Source of the DNA: Verrucomicrobiota bacterium
GTDB lineage: Bacteria > Verrucomicrobiota > Verrucomicrobiia > CAIQCK01
Length of the DNA: 64,000 bases
Direction: 5' to 3'
NCBI GenBank assembly: GCA_016222825.1
Contig: JACRQF010000009.1
Span: 1,290,142-1,354,141, forward strand
The first letter of the stretch is position 1. The number at the start of each line of letters is the position of its first letter. The position numbers were made by a program, and so were the translations under genes. Below, piece after piece: positions 46,091-54,006 of this stretch. Under the pieces are notes generated by a model. That model searched no databases. It saw only the letters and a list, made by a program, of their open reading frames with translations, and was not told the DNA's origin.

Positions 46091-47197
46091 ATGCCGGCGA
46101 AACACGACCTCCGCGCCGTCGCCGCGCGTTTTCAGATCAGCGGTGAGTTCCAAGGAACTGCTCCGCACGGCAGCGGCCACATCAATGACACCTACGCGGC
46201 GACGTTCAGCCAAAGCGGCAACCGGGCGCGCTACATCTTCCAGCGCATCAACCACAGCATCTTCAAGAACCCGCCGGCCTTGATGGAGAACATTGAGCGA
46301 GTCACTGCTCACGTCCGCCGGAAGCTGGAGGCGCGCAGCATTGACCAGCCAGACCGCCGCGCGCTCACACTTGTGCCGGCGTGCGATGGCCGCTCATGGC
46401 ACGCTGACGCCGACGGCAACTACTGGCGCTGCTACCTCTTCATCGAGCGAGCGACCACCTACGACCAGATCACGGCGGCTGCCCAAGCCCGCGAAGGAGC
46501 AAAAGCGTTCGGCTTGTTCCAAAAGCAGCTCGCCGACCTGCCGCCGCCGCGCCTGCACGAGACGATTCCGAACTTCCACCACAGCCGCCAGCGGTTCAAC
46601 GCGCTGCGCGCAGCGGTCGAGGCCGACCCGTGCAATCGCGCCGCCGCGGTGAAGCCGGAGATTGAGTTCTGCCTGCGCCGCGAAGCGATGGTGGACGTGT
46701 TGCTCGACCTGCAAGCTCGCGGCGCGCTGCCGGAGCGCGTCACGCACAACGACACGAAGCTGAACAACGTGATGCTCGACGACGCCACCGGCGAGGGCGT
46801 CTGCGTCATTGACCTCGACACGGTGATGCCGGGCCTGGCCCTCTACGACTTCGGCGACATGTGCCGCACCGGTTGCAGCCCGACGGCGGAGGACGAACGC
46901 GATCTCGCGAAGGTCGAGACGCGCATGGACATCTTCGAGGCATTGGTGCGCGGCTATCTCGCGACCGCTGGCGAGTTTCTCAACGCGGCGGAGAAAGACC
47001 ATCTGGTGTTCTCGGCGCGGCTCATCACGTTCGAGATCGGCATCCGGTTTCTGACCGACCATCTACTCGGTGACCGTTACTTCAAAATCCGCCGCGACGG
47101 CCACAACGCAGACCGCGCCCGCGTCCAGTTCAAGATGGTCGAGTCGTTCGAGCGACACGAGGCGGCGATGGACAGGGTGGTTAGAGGCGCCGGCTGA
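46091..47197 (+). CDS. APH-family sugar kinase, N-acetylhexosamine 1-kinase-like
   Basis: A 368-residue kinase of the aminoglycoside-phosphotransferase fold. APHGSGHINDTYAATF is the nucleotide-binding start, VTHNDTKLNNVMLDD holds the catalytic D221 and Asn, and CVIDLDTVMPGLALYDFGDM has the metal-binding D241. The HNDTKLNNVM...IDLDT pattern is that of bifidobacterial NahK (N-acetylhexosamine 1-kinase) rather than of antibiotic-resistance enzymes. Its start is 9 bases after the oxidoreductase stop, so the three genes likely form a sugar-processing operon that yields a sugar-1-phosphate. The substrate is inferred. Confidence 0.85.
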   Translation: MPAKHDLRAVAARFQISGEFQGTAPHGSGHINDTYAATFSQSGNRARYIFQRINHSIFKNPPALMENIERVTAHVRRKLEARSIDQPDRRALTLVPACDGRSWHADADGNYWRCYLFIERATTYDQITAAAQAREGAKAFGLFQKQLADLPPPRLHETIPNFHHSRQRFNALRAAVEADPCNRAAAVKPEIEFCLRREAMVDVLLDLQARGALPERVTHNDTKLNNVMLDDATGEGVCVIDLDTVMPGLALYDFGDMCRTGCSPTAEDERDLAKVETRMDIFEALVRGYLATAGEFLNAAEKDHLVFSARLITFEIGIRFLTDHLLGDRYFKIRRDGHNADRARVQFKMVESFERHEAAMDRVVRGAG

Positions 47198-47257
47198 CCG
47201 CGACGATGTCGGGCAGGCAGCAACGCGGCAACTCCGTCGCGTTGGTGGTTACGCGGG

Positions 47258-47274
47258 TTAGGCAATTTCCCTAG
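47258..47274. promoter_or_regulatory. Candidate operator site 1 (palindromic)
   Basis: The 17-base sequence TTAGGCAATTTCCCTAG lies 112 bases before the TonB-like gene. It shares 12 of 17 positions, including TAGG and TTCCCTAG, with site 2 at 48158-48174. A TATGAT box near 47350 could be the -10 of the promoter it controls. The regulator is unknown; the spaced CCCTAG half-site is reminiscent of NarL/FixJ-type operators (inference). Confidence 0.45.
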
Positions 47275-47386
47275 ACCGTGTCTGGAAGTTTCGCCTGATT
47301 GTCAACCGCACGCTTTTGGAGAAGTGTGGGGCTGCGACAGCGGTCGCGTATGATCGGAAAAGGAATTGCTGGACCCCAATTGTTCG

Positions 47387-48112
47387 ATGACGACAAGTCA
47401 CTTTTGGATGGTTTCGACGTGCTTGCATGCAGCCGTGCTGGGCTGCGTGGCTCCAGCGGGCTTGTTTGATCGGCCGCAGTCATCGCTGCCCATGTTGAAA
47501 ATCACAACCGCTGTGATGCCGGTGGAAATGGAGATTCCGCCGGCACCTCCACCCAGAAGCCGCCCGCCCCCGCCGCAGCTCTCTGCGGAGCATCGCAAGG
47601 CGATTGAGCCTTCCGCCCCACAGATGGCCCGGAACCAAGTCCCCGCGTCTCGTTTTGTCGCCGCCGTGACGGCGCTGCCGAAGTGGTCGCACTTCCATCC
47701 CGTGGCGTTGCCGGTTAGCGAGCCCGCGCCCGCGCCTTGCGGGCCAAACTGCACCTGCGGCTGCGCCAAGCCGCCCGGGCCGAGCACGTCTCCCGCTGAA
47801 CCGGTTGTTGCCAGCGCCGGGGACGGTCCATCAGTGCAGCCGAGTTACCGGAACACACCGATGCCGGCTTATCCGCGCGTGGCAAAGATCCAAGGATGGG
47901 AGGGCGTGACGGTGTTGCGGCTGGAGGTGTTGGAAGATGGCGCGGTTGGGAAGGTCGAGTTGGTGCAGAGCAGTGGTCACAGCGTGTTGGACGAAGCCGC
48001 GATCCGGGCAGTCCAGCGATGGCGGTTCGAGCCAGCCCGACGCGGGAACTCGGCGGTGACGTGCTCCATCGAGGTGCCCATCCGGTTCAAGCTCGGCGAC
48101 GCGGGCGCGTAA
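47387..48112 (+). CDS. TonB-like energy transducer with Cys-rich linker
   Basis: About 241 residues: an N-terminal hydrophobic segment, a proline-rich stretch (PPAPPPRSRPPPP), a mid-linker Cys cluster CGPNCTCGC (C118, C122, C124, C126) and a C-terminal TonB domain (NTPMPAYPRVAKIQGWEGVTVL..., VQSSGHSVLDEAAIRAVQRWRF). TonB proteins span the periplasm and power outer-membrane receptors with the ExbB/ExbD motor; no exbB/D is in the window. The Cys cluster is not part of ordinary TonB and looks metal-binding. A TTG 7 codons upstream is an alternative start; no clear ribosome site is seen for the ATG. It heads the metal cluster. Confidence 0.87.
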   Translation: MTTSHFWMVSTCLHAAVLGCVAPAGLFDRPQSSLPMLKITTAVMPVEMEIPPAPPPRSRPPPPQLSAEHRKAIEPSAPQMARNQVPASRFVAAVTALPKWSHFHPVALPVSEPAPAPCGPNCTCGCAKPPGPSTSPAEPVVASAGDGPSVQPSYRNTPMPAYPRVAKIQGWEGVTVLRLEVLEDGAVGKVELVQSSGHSVLDEAAIRAVQRWRFEPARRGNSAVTCSIEVPIRFKLGDAGA

Positions 48113-48157
48113 GCGAAAGCAGATGCCTTCGTCGCCAGTGATTTGACCGGTATTGCT

Positions 48158-48174
48158 CTAGGGCGATTCCCTAG
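48158..48174. promoter_or_regulatory. Candidate operator site 2 (perfect palindrome arms)
   Basis: CTAGGGCGATTCCCTAG: perfect 6-bp arms CTAGGG/CCCTAG around 5 bases, 72 bases before the CKLCC-protein gene. Closely related to site 1. A second palindrome ATTCCGGAAT (48197-48206) lies between it and the start codon. Confidence 0.5.
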
Positions 48175-48245
48175 GATGAGTTGAGGGTTTTCCCATATTC
48201 CGGAATGGCGGTTTTTAGTGGAAGGTCTGGGGCCGTCCAAAACGC

Positions 48246-48638
48246 ATGAAGCGATTCATCAACATCTCCGGCCTCGCGGGATGCCTTGCCGCTGCCTTCT
48301 TTCTGGCGGGCGGACACTGGATGCTCCTCCAAGCGTTTGCGTGGGGCCGGATGGTGGTTGTCTATTCGCAACAGGGCACGTTGGCGGAAGCCTTGGAGAA
48401 AACTTTTGACGGCAAGCATCCCTGCAAACTCTGCTGTGCGGTTCGGGAAGCACAGAAGCCAATACCAGGGAATGTTCCAGAGGAGAAGACCGGGCGGGTA
48501 TTCGAGATGCTTGGAGAAATCCAGCGTGTGACCGTGCCGCTGGTGCCAACGCGAAGCTGTGTTCCACTTTGTGCCGCCGGCGATTCCTTCAAAGACCGCG
48601 CCATCCCTCCGCCCCCGCCCCCTCCAAAAACTGTCTGA
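48246..48638 (+). CDS. Small exported CKLCC-motif protein
   Basis: A 130-residue protein with an N-terminal membrane or signal segment (about residues 6-22, then AGGHWMLLQAFAWGRM), a TFDGKHPCKLCCAVREAQ motif (C60, C63, C64) and a C-terminal run of seven prolines. Small proteins of this type, with CxxC after a GxHPC, are often annotated as hypothetical beside TonB-dependent receptors and CusA pumps. The CxxCC arrangement and neighbourhood suggest periplasmic metal, probably copper, binding. The polyproline tail suggests a rigid spacer or a partner-binding segment. No RBS stands out (AAAACGC precedes the ATG). Function unproven. Confidence 0.75.
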   Translation: MKRFINISGLAGCLAAAFFLAGGHWMLLQAFAWGRMVVVYSQQGTLAEALEKTFDGKHPCKLCCAVREAQKPIPGNVPEEKTGRVFEMLGEIQRVTVPLVPTRSCVPLCAAGDSFKDRAIPPPPPPPKTV

Positions 48639-48759
48639 CACTCGCGGGGTGTCCTTTGTCACGGACGCCGCTGCGAGAAACGCCGCGCCTGTATTCGTTC
48701 GCTGTCAGTCACTGGCTCCCAAGAGCCGCGTTCTTGTCATGAAAGGAAAAGGTATCGCC

Positions 48760-50874
48760 ATGTTCTCGATTTCGTATGTCGTTCCGGTCACGCTCGGCTT
48801 GTTGCTGGCGTCCGGCCGGTTGTTGTCCGCTCAAACCAACACAGTCACACAACCCCAACCGTCCTCCCGCGCAGCGGTGAAAATGGCCGAAGTGGTTGTC
48901 AAAGGCCAGCGCGAGCCGGCGCTGACCGAGACGGAGGCGGCCGTCGCGCCGCTGACCACGCGGAATGTGGACATATCGCCCGAGGCCAAGGGCCGCGTCA
49001 CCGACAGCGCGGGGCTGTTGCGCAATGTCCCCGGCACGGCCGTCATCCGCAACGGTCCGCAGACCGGCATTGTGCAGTTGCACGGCATGCACAACGACCG
49101 CGTGAAGATCCTCGTGGACGGCATGACCATCACGCCAGCCTGCCCCAACCACATGGACCCGCCGCTGCACGCCATCAACGTGCCAAACGTCGCAGCCATG
49201 ACAGTCATGAGCGGTGTCACGCCCGTGAGCCTCGGCGGCGACAGCACCGCCGGCACGGTCGTCGTGAAGGCCGCGCCGCCGCAGTTCGCAAAAGACGAAA
49301 AGCTGCGGCTCTTCAGCAACATCACCAGTTCGTATGCGAGCCGCGACGACGGCTGGACTGTCGGCGCCGCGGGCGGCGTCGCCAACCAATTCCTGAGCGG
49401 CTCCTACCACGGCTCCTGGGTCAAGGGCGGTGACTACCGCTTTCCCGGCGGCTTCGTGCGCGCCAGCGGCTACGACTCCATGGAGCACGACCTGCTGCTG
49501 GGCTTCAAGACCGGGCCGAGCATCTGGGGCCTCGATGTCGGCATGACCCGGATGCGCAACACCGGCACGCCGGCGCTGGGGATGGACATTGCCGAGGACG
49601 ACGGCAAGCGCGTGGGCATGCGCAACACCACCGAACTGGACTTCGGCACGCTGGAGAGCCGATTCTACTATCATCACACCGACCACCTGATGGACAACTT
49701 CTCGCTCCGCCCGGTGACCGGGATGCGCATGATCGCGCCGGCCATCAGCAGGGACACCGGGTTCAACATCGGCCTCACGATGCCGTGCGGCGAACTGCAC
49801 ACGGTCCGGGTCGGCACGGAGTTCCATCTCATCACCCACAGTGTCTATGGGCAAATGCTGCCGTCAGGCATGATTCAGGACACGTTCAGTGACGCCACCC
49901 GCAACCGCGTCGGGACCTACGCGGAGTGGCAAACCGACTGGACGCCGGAGTGGCGCACCCAGTTCGGCATCCGCAACGACACCGTCATGAGCGACGCGAG
50001 GAACATTGACCGGTTCTTCGCCGCCAACGCGGCCGACCGCGCCCGCTTCAACGCGCGCAACCACGCGTCCACGGATGCGAACTTCGACCTCACGGCCTCG
50101 ACGCGGTTCGCGCCGGACAAAGAGAGCGCCTACGAACTCGGCTTCGCCCGCAAGACGCGCTCGCCGAACATCCTGGAGCGATTCCTCTGGACACCAGCAA
50201 GCTCCAGCGCCGGCCAGTCCGACGGGCGGACCTATTTCGGCAACCTCGACCTCGAGCCCGAAGTGGCCCACACCGTTTCGCTCAGCGGCGACTGGCGCGG
50301 CGACAAATGGAAAGCCTACGTCTCGCCGTTTTACAGCTTCGTGAGCGACTACATCCAGGGCACGCCTATCGCGCGACTGGATACAGCCGGACTGCCGGTG
50401 TTGCAGTTCAGGAACATGAACCGCGTGGACCTCTACGGCGCGGACGCAGGGGCGAGCTACCAAATCTGCGAGCCGTTCGCAGTGAGCGCACAGGTCAGCT
50501 ACGTCCGCGGCGACAACCACGCCACAGGCGATTCCCCCTACCGTATCGCGCCGTTGCGCGGCGTGATTGACTTTGACCACAAGTGGAAGCGGTGGGAGAA
50601 CCAGGTGGAAGTGGTGCTCGTGGCGCGGCAAGGCGACGTGGCGCAGTTCAACGGCGAGCAGAAGACCCCCGGCTACGCGCTGCTGAACTTGCGCACAGGC
50701 TATCGCTTCACCGACTGGGCGTTGCTGACGGCGGGCATCGAGAACATCACCGACCAGAGCTACGCCGACCATCTCAACGGCATCAACCGTGTGGCGGCCA
50801 GCGACGTGCCTGTAGGCGTGCGTTTGCCCAGTCCCGGCAGGTTCTTCTTCGTCGCGATGAATCTCACATTCTGA
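48760..50874 (+). CDS. TonB-dependent outer-membrane receptor, probably copper
   Basis: A 704-residue receptor: signal peptide (about 1-24), TonB-box-like EVVVKG (44-49), a plug domain with DSAGLLRNVPGTAVIRNGPQT, and a C-terminal 22-stranded barrel ending in FFFVAMNLTF. In the plug, ITPACPNHMDPP contains C128-P-N-H-M132. This CxxxM pattern is that of the copper site of Pseudomonas OprC as I recall it, so copper is a likely substrate. AAGG upstream favours the ATG at 48760; the frame is open to 48559 but the earlier part overlaps the preceding gene. The cognate TonB may be the gene 0.6 kb upstream. It is followed 52 bases later by the efflux genes. Confidence 0.88.
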   Translation: MFSISYVVPVTLGLLLASGRLLSAQTNTVTQPQPSSRAAVKMAEVVVKGQREPALTETEAAVAPLTTRNVDISPEAKGRVTDSAGLLRNVPGTAVIRNGPQTGIVQLHGMHNDRVKILVDGMTITPACPNHMDPPLHAINVPNVAAMTVMSGVTPVSLGGDSTAGTVVVKAAPPQFAKDEKLRLFSNITSSYASRDDGWTVGAAGGVANQFLSGSYHGSWVKGGDYRFPGGFVRASGYDSMEHDLLLGFKTGPSIWGLDVGMTRMRNTGTPALGMDIAEDDGKRVGMRNTTELDFGTLESRFYYHHTDHLMDNFSLRPVTGMRMIAPAISRDTGFNIGLTMPCGELHTVRVGTEFHLITHSVYGQMLPSGMIQDTFSDATRNRVGTYAEWQTDWTPEWRTQFGIRNDTVMSDARNIDRFFAANAADRARFNARNHASTDANFDLTASTRFAPDKESAYELGFARKTRSPNILERFLWTPASSSAGQSDGRTYFGNLDLEPEVAHTVSLSGDWRGDKWKAYVSPFYSFVSDYIQGTPIARLDTAGLPVLQFRNMNRVDLYGADAGASYQICEPFAVSAQVSYVRGDNHATGDSPYRIAPLRGVIDFDHKWKRWENQVEVVLVARQGDVAQFNGEQKTPGYALLNLRTGYRFTDWALLTAGIENITDQSYADHLNGINRVAASDVPVGVRLPSPGRFFFVAMNLTF

Positions 50875-50926
50875 ACAAAGGCCGTGCGAGGGTTTTGCCG
50901 TCCACAACCGTTAGATACAGCGGACG

Positions 50927-52315
50927 ATGAAACCCAAACCGGACGTTCTCCAACACATATTCCGGCTGACGACACTGGCTCTGGCAGCAGTGGCGTTCGC
51001 CGGATGTTCCGGCATTCCGACGAAGAGCGAGCGGCAGGCGCGCGCGGAGCTTCAGAGCCTCACGCGCGTCTATCGTCCCGACGGCCAACGGCCCGCGTTG
51101 CCGGAGCTTGGCACCAACACGACGATGGCCACGCTCCTGACTTACGCGATGCTCAACCAGCCGCGCGTCGAGGCCGCTTACTACGACTACGCCGCCACCG
51201 TCGAGCGCGCCACGGTGGAGCGGTCGCTGCCCGACCCGCGGCTCACGCTGGAACTGGACATCCAGACCATCGTGACGACTGTCATGCCCGGCTTGTGGGT
51301 GGACCTTCCGTGGATCAAGAAACTGCGCCTGCGAGCCGACCGTGTTACGGCCGAGAGCCAGGCAAGATATCGAGACTTCGAAACCGTCGTCCTCCAGACC
51401 GCCTTCGAGGTCAAGCGGGCTTTCTATCAACTCTATTTTCTCAACGAGCGCCTGCTCATCAACCGCGAGACGCTGGACCTGGTGAACGAGATGGAGCAGG
51501 TCGCGCGCGCGCAGAACGAGGTCGCCAAGGTCACCATGCAGGACGTATTGCGCGCACAGATGGACCACGACCGGCTGAAGACCGAGATCATCAACCTCGA
51601 AGACATGCGGAATCCGCTGCTCGCCCAGCTCAAATCCGCGTTGGGCATGAGCGCCAGCCAGCCCAATCCCCCAGTGCCGGCGCGCCTGGAGTCCACGTCG
51701 CTCGAATTCGATGGCGACAAACTCCTGGCCGTCGCGATGGAACACAACCCGCGCCTCAAGGCGATCGAAGCGGAAGTGCGTCAGGGCGAGGTGAGCATCC
51801 AGTTGGCCCACCAGAGCAAGCGGCCCGATTTCAACCTGGGCGTCGAACTGGACGCGAAAGCCGTGCCGCTGATGACACGCCCGACGCTCGGCGTCACGTT
51901 GCCCATCTGGCGCGACAAGATCGCCGCCGAGATCGCCGCGGCGCAAGCCGGCAAGAGCGCCGCCGCGGCTCGGCTCTTGGCGGAGCAAATCCAACTGGCG
52001 GCGGATTTCGCGACGAGGTCGTTCGCGTATCGCGAGGCCACGCGCAACGTGAAGTTGCTCACCGACTCCCTGTTGCCCAAGGCCAGGCTGTCGCTGGACG
52101 TGGCGCGCGCCGGCTACAGCGCCGGACGCGTGGACTTCATCAACCTGCTGGACGCCAAGCGCACGTGGCTGGAATTCCGGCTGGCCCGTGTGGACGCGCG
52201 GTTGCAGCGCGAACTGGCCCTCGCCGAGCTTTCGCTGCTGATCGTGGGCCTCCCGCCCGCCGGCGCACCGATTCCCGCGATCAGCCAGCCAGCGAGACAA
52301 TCCCATGAAAAATAG
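50927..52315 (+). CDS. TolC-family outer-membrane efflux lipoprotein (CusC-like)
   Basis: A 462-residue outer-membrane factor with a lipoprotein signal (FAGC, acylated C27) and the long helical-barrel pattern of CusC/TolC: LLTYAMLNQPRVEAAYYDY, repeated RAEIAAAQA-like helices and LSLDVARAGYSAGRVDFINLLDAKRTW near the end. It forms the channel of a tripartite efflux complex across periplasm and outer membrane. Its stop overlaps the adaptor start by 11 bases. The gene order C, B, A matches cusCBA/czcCBA. Confidence 0.93.
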   Translation: MKPKPDVLQHIFRLTTLALAAVAFAGCSGIPTKSERQARAELQSLTRVYRPDGQRPALPELGTNTTMATLLTYAMLNQPRVEAAYYDYAATVERATVERSLPDPRLTLELDIQTIVTTVMPGLWVDLPWIKKLRLRADRVTAESQARYRDFETVVLQTAFEVKRAFYQLYFLNERLLINRETLDLVNEMEQVARAQNEVAKVTMQDVLRAQMDHDRLKTEIINLEDMRNPLLAQLKSALGMSASQPNPPVPARLESTSLEFDGDKLLAVAMEHNPRLKAIEAEVRQGEVSIQLAHQSKRPDFNLGVELDAKAVPLMTRPTLGVTLPIWRDKIAAEIAAAQAGKSAAAARLLAEQIQLAADFATRSFAYREATRNVKLLTDSLLPKARLSLDVARAGYSAGRVDFINLLDAKRTWLEFRLARVDARLQRELALAELSLLIVGLPPAGAPIPAISQPARQSHEK

Positions 52316-53996
52316 ATTTCAATTCGTCACCATCCTTTTGCTGGCGCTCTGCGTTCTGTCGGCCGGCTTCTTCGTCGCTGGTTGCGGACAATCAAGCTCT
52401 CCCTCCGGACAGTCGGCTGCGCCTAAATACCACTGCCCAATGCACCCGACCTACACTAGCGACAGAGCGGGCGATTGCCCCATCTGCAACATGAAGCTCG
52501 TGCCAATCAAGGGCGGACAGCCCACGGCCCCGCATGCCGAAGCCGAGCCTGCGGCACCGGTGCCGGGCCGGACCACAATTTCCATCTCGCCGGAAAAACA
52601 GCAAACGATCGGCTTGCGCACTGCGGTGGTTGGCAAACAAAAACTCGGCCAGACCATCCGCACCACCGCGACGTTCGAACACGACGAGACCAAACTCGCC
52701 AAGATCGCCCCCCGTTTCGCCGGCTGGGTGCGCGACCTCAAGGTGAACTTCACCGGCCAGCACGTCCAGAAAGGCGAGCCACTGCTGACGGTCTATAGTC
52801 CGGAGCTTTTCGCCGCGGAAAACGAATATCTGCTCGCCTACCGCCGCCTCGCGCAGCCGAAGTCCAGCGTCAGCGACCTTGGCTTCGCCTCGCCACAGCG
52901 TTTGGTCGAGTCCGCCCGCCGTCGTCTCTCGCTCTGGCAGATCGGCGATGAGGAAATCAGCGCGCTGGAGAAGAGAGGCGTGCCCAAGGACGAGCTGCTG
53001 ATTCGCTCGCCCGTGTCGGGCCACGTGATTTCCAAGACCGCGGTCGAGGGCAAGGCGTTCACGGCGGGCGAAACGCTCTTCGAGATCGGGGCGCTCACGC
53101 CGCTCTGGGTGCGAACTTCGGTCACCGAGTCCGACATGCCGCTCATCCGGCTCGGTCAGAAAGCGCGTGTCATTCTACCCTACCTCGGTAACAAAACCTA
53201 CGAGAGCAAAGTGACGTTCCTCTACCCGCATCTCGAAGCGCAGACCCGCCGCGCCGAGGTCCGCCTCGAAGTGGACAATCCCAACCATGAGCTGCGCCCG
53301 CAGATGTGGGCCAACGTCGAGATCGAAGCCAGCTTCGGCGAAGTGCTCGCCGCGCCCGCCAGCGCCGTCATTGACACCGGCGAGCGCTACGTGGCGTTCG
53401 TGTTGCGCGAGGACGATCATCTGGAGCCACGCGAGGTGAAGATCGGCGCGAAGACCGACGACTGGTGGGAAGTGAAGGGTGGTCTCAAGGAAGGCGAGAA
53501 GGTCGTCACGCGCGCCTTGTTTCTCGTGGACTCCGAGAGCCAGCTCAAGGCCGCCATCGCCGGCATGGGCGGTGGTCATCAGCACGACGCCGTCGCCTCC
53601 AAACCGCCCTCGGAGGAACTGTTGGATGTGCTCGCCCAATACACGAAAATCCAGACCGCGCTGGCCGGCGATACTCTCGCGGGCGTGGCGGACGCCGCGC
53701 AGGCCATCGCCAAACTCGTCACCAGCAATCCGACGAAGACGTTGCCCGCCGCACTCGCGCCGCAGGCCGTGGCACTGGCCGATGCGAAAGACATCGCCGC
53801 CGCCCGCGAACGATTCAAGCCGTTCAGCGTCTCGCTGATCCAACATCTCGACCATGAGAAGGTGCAGACCGGCCGCTACTACGGCGCCTACTGCGACATG
53901 GCCAAGGCCGCCTGGCTGCAAGCGGACAAGAACGTCAGGAACCCGTATTTCGGCAAGGAGATGCTGGTCTGCGGCGAGATCAGGAAGGCTTACTGA
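52305..53996 (+). CDS. cusB: RND efflux periplasmic adaptor with heavy-metal binding and DUF3347 domains
   Basis: A 563-residue lipoprotein (lipobox C27) adaptor. Domain order: a YHS/HMBD metal site YHCPMHP (C44, H47) with CPICNMKLVP (C58, C61), the membrane-fusion core with lipoyl-like ARFAGWVRDLKVNFTGQHVQKGEPLLTVYSPEL, barrel-sandwich, beta-barrel and MPD domains, then a C-terminal DUF3347 (about 435-563) ending YYGAYCDMAKAAWLQ and NPYFGKEMLVCGEI. The last two domains are typical of copper/silver-linked CusB relatives. It delivers metal from the periplasm to the pump. It sits between CusC-like and CusA-like genes. Confidence 0.94.
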   Translation: MKNRFQFVTILLLALCVLSAGFFVAGCGQSSSPSGQSAAPKYHCPMHPTYTSDRAGDCPICNMKLVPIKGGQPTAPHAEAEPAAPVPGRTTISISPEKQQTIGLRTAVVGKQKLGQTIRTTATFEHDETKLAKIAPRFAGWVRDLKVNFTGQHVQKGEPLLTVYSPELFAAENEYLLAYRRLAQPKSSVSDLGFASPQRLVESARRRLSLWQIGDEEISALEKRGVPKDELLIRSPVSGHVISKTAVEGKAFTAGETLFEIGALTPLWVRTSVTESDMPLIRLGQKARVILPYLGNKTYESKVTFLYPHLEAQTRRAEVRLEVDNPNHELRPQMWANVEIEASFGEVLAAPASAVIDTGERYVAFVLREDDHLEPREVKIGAKTDDWWEVKGGLKEGEKVVTRALFLVDSESQLKAAIAGMGGGHQHDAVASKPPSEELLDVLAQYTKIQTALAGDTLAGVADAAQAIAKLVTSNPTKTLPAALAPQAVALADAKDIAAARERFKPFSVSLIQHLDHEKVQTGRYYGAYCDMAKAAWLQADKNVRNPYFGKEMLVCGEIRKAY

Positions 53997-54006
53997 GGAC
54001 TGCACG

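Noticed and set aside
46091..47197. Aminoglycoside resistance gene
   Set aside because: APH fold, but the HNDTKLNNVM/IDLDT pattern and context fit a sugar 1-kinase.
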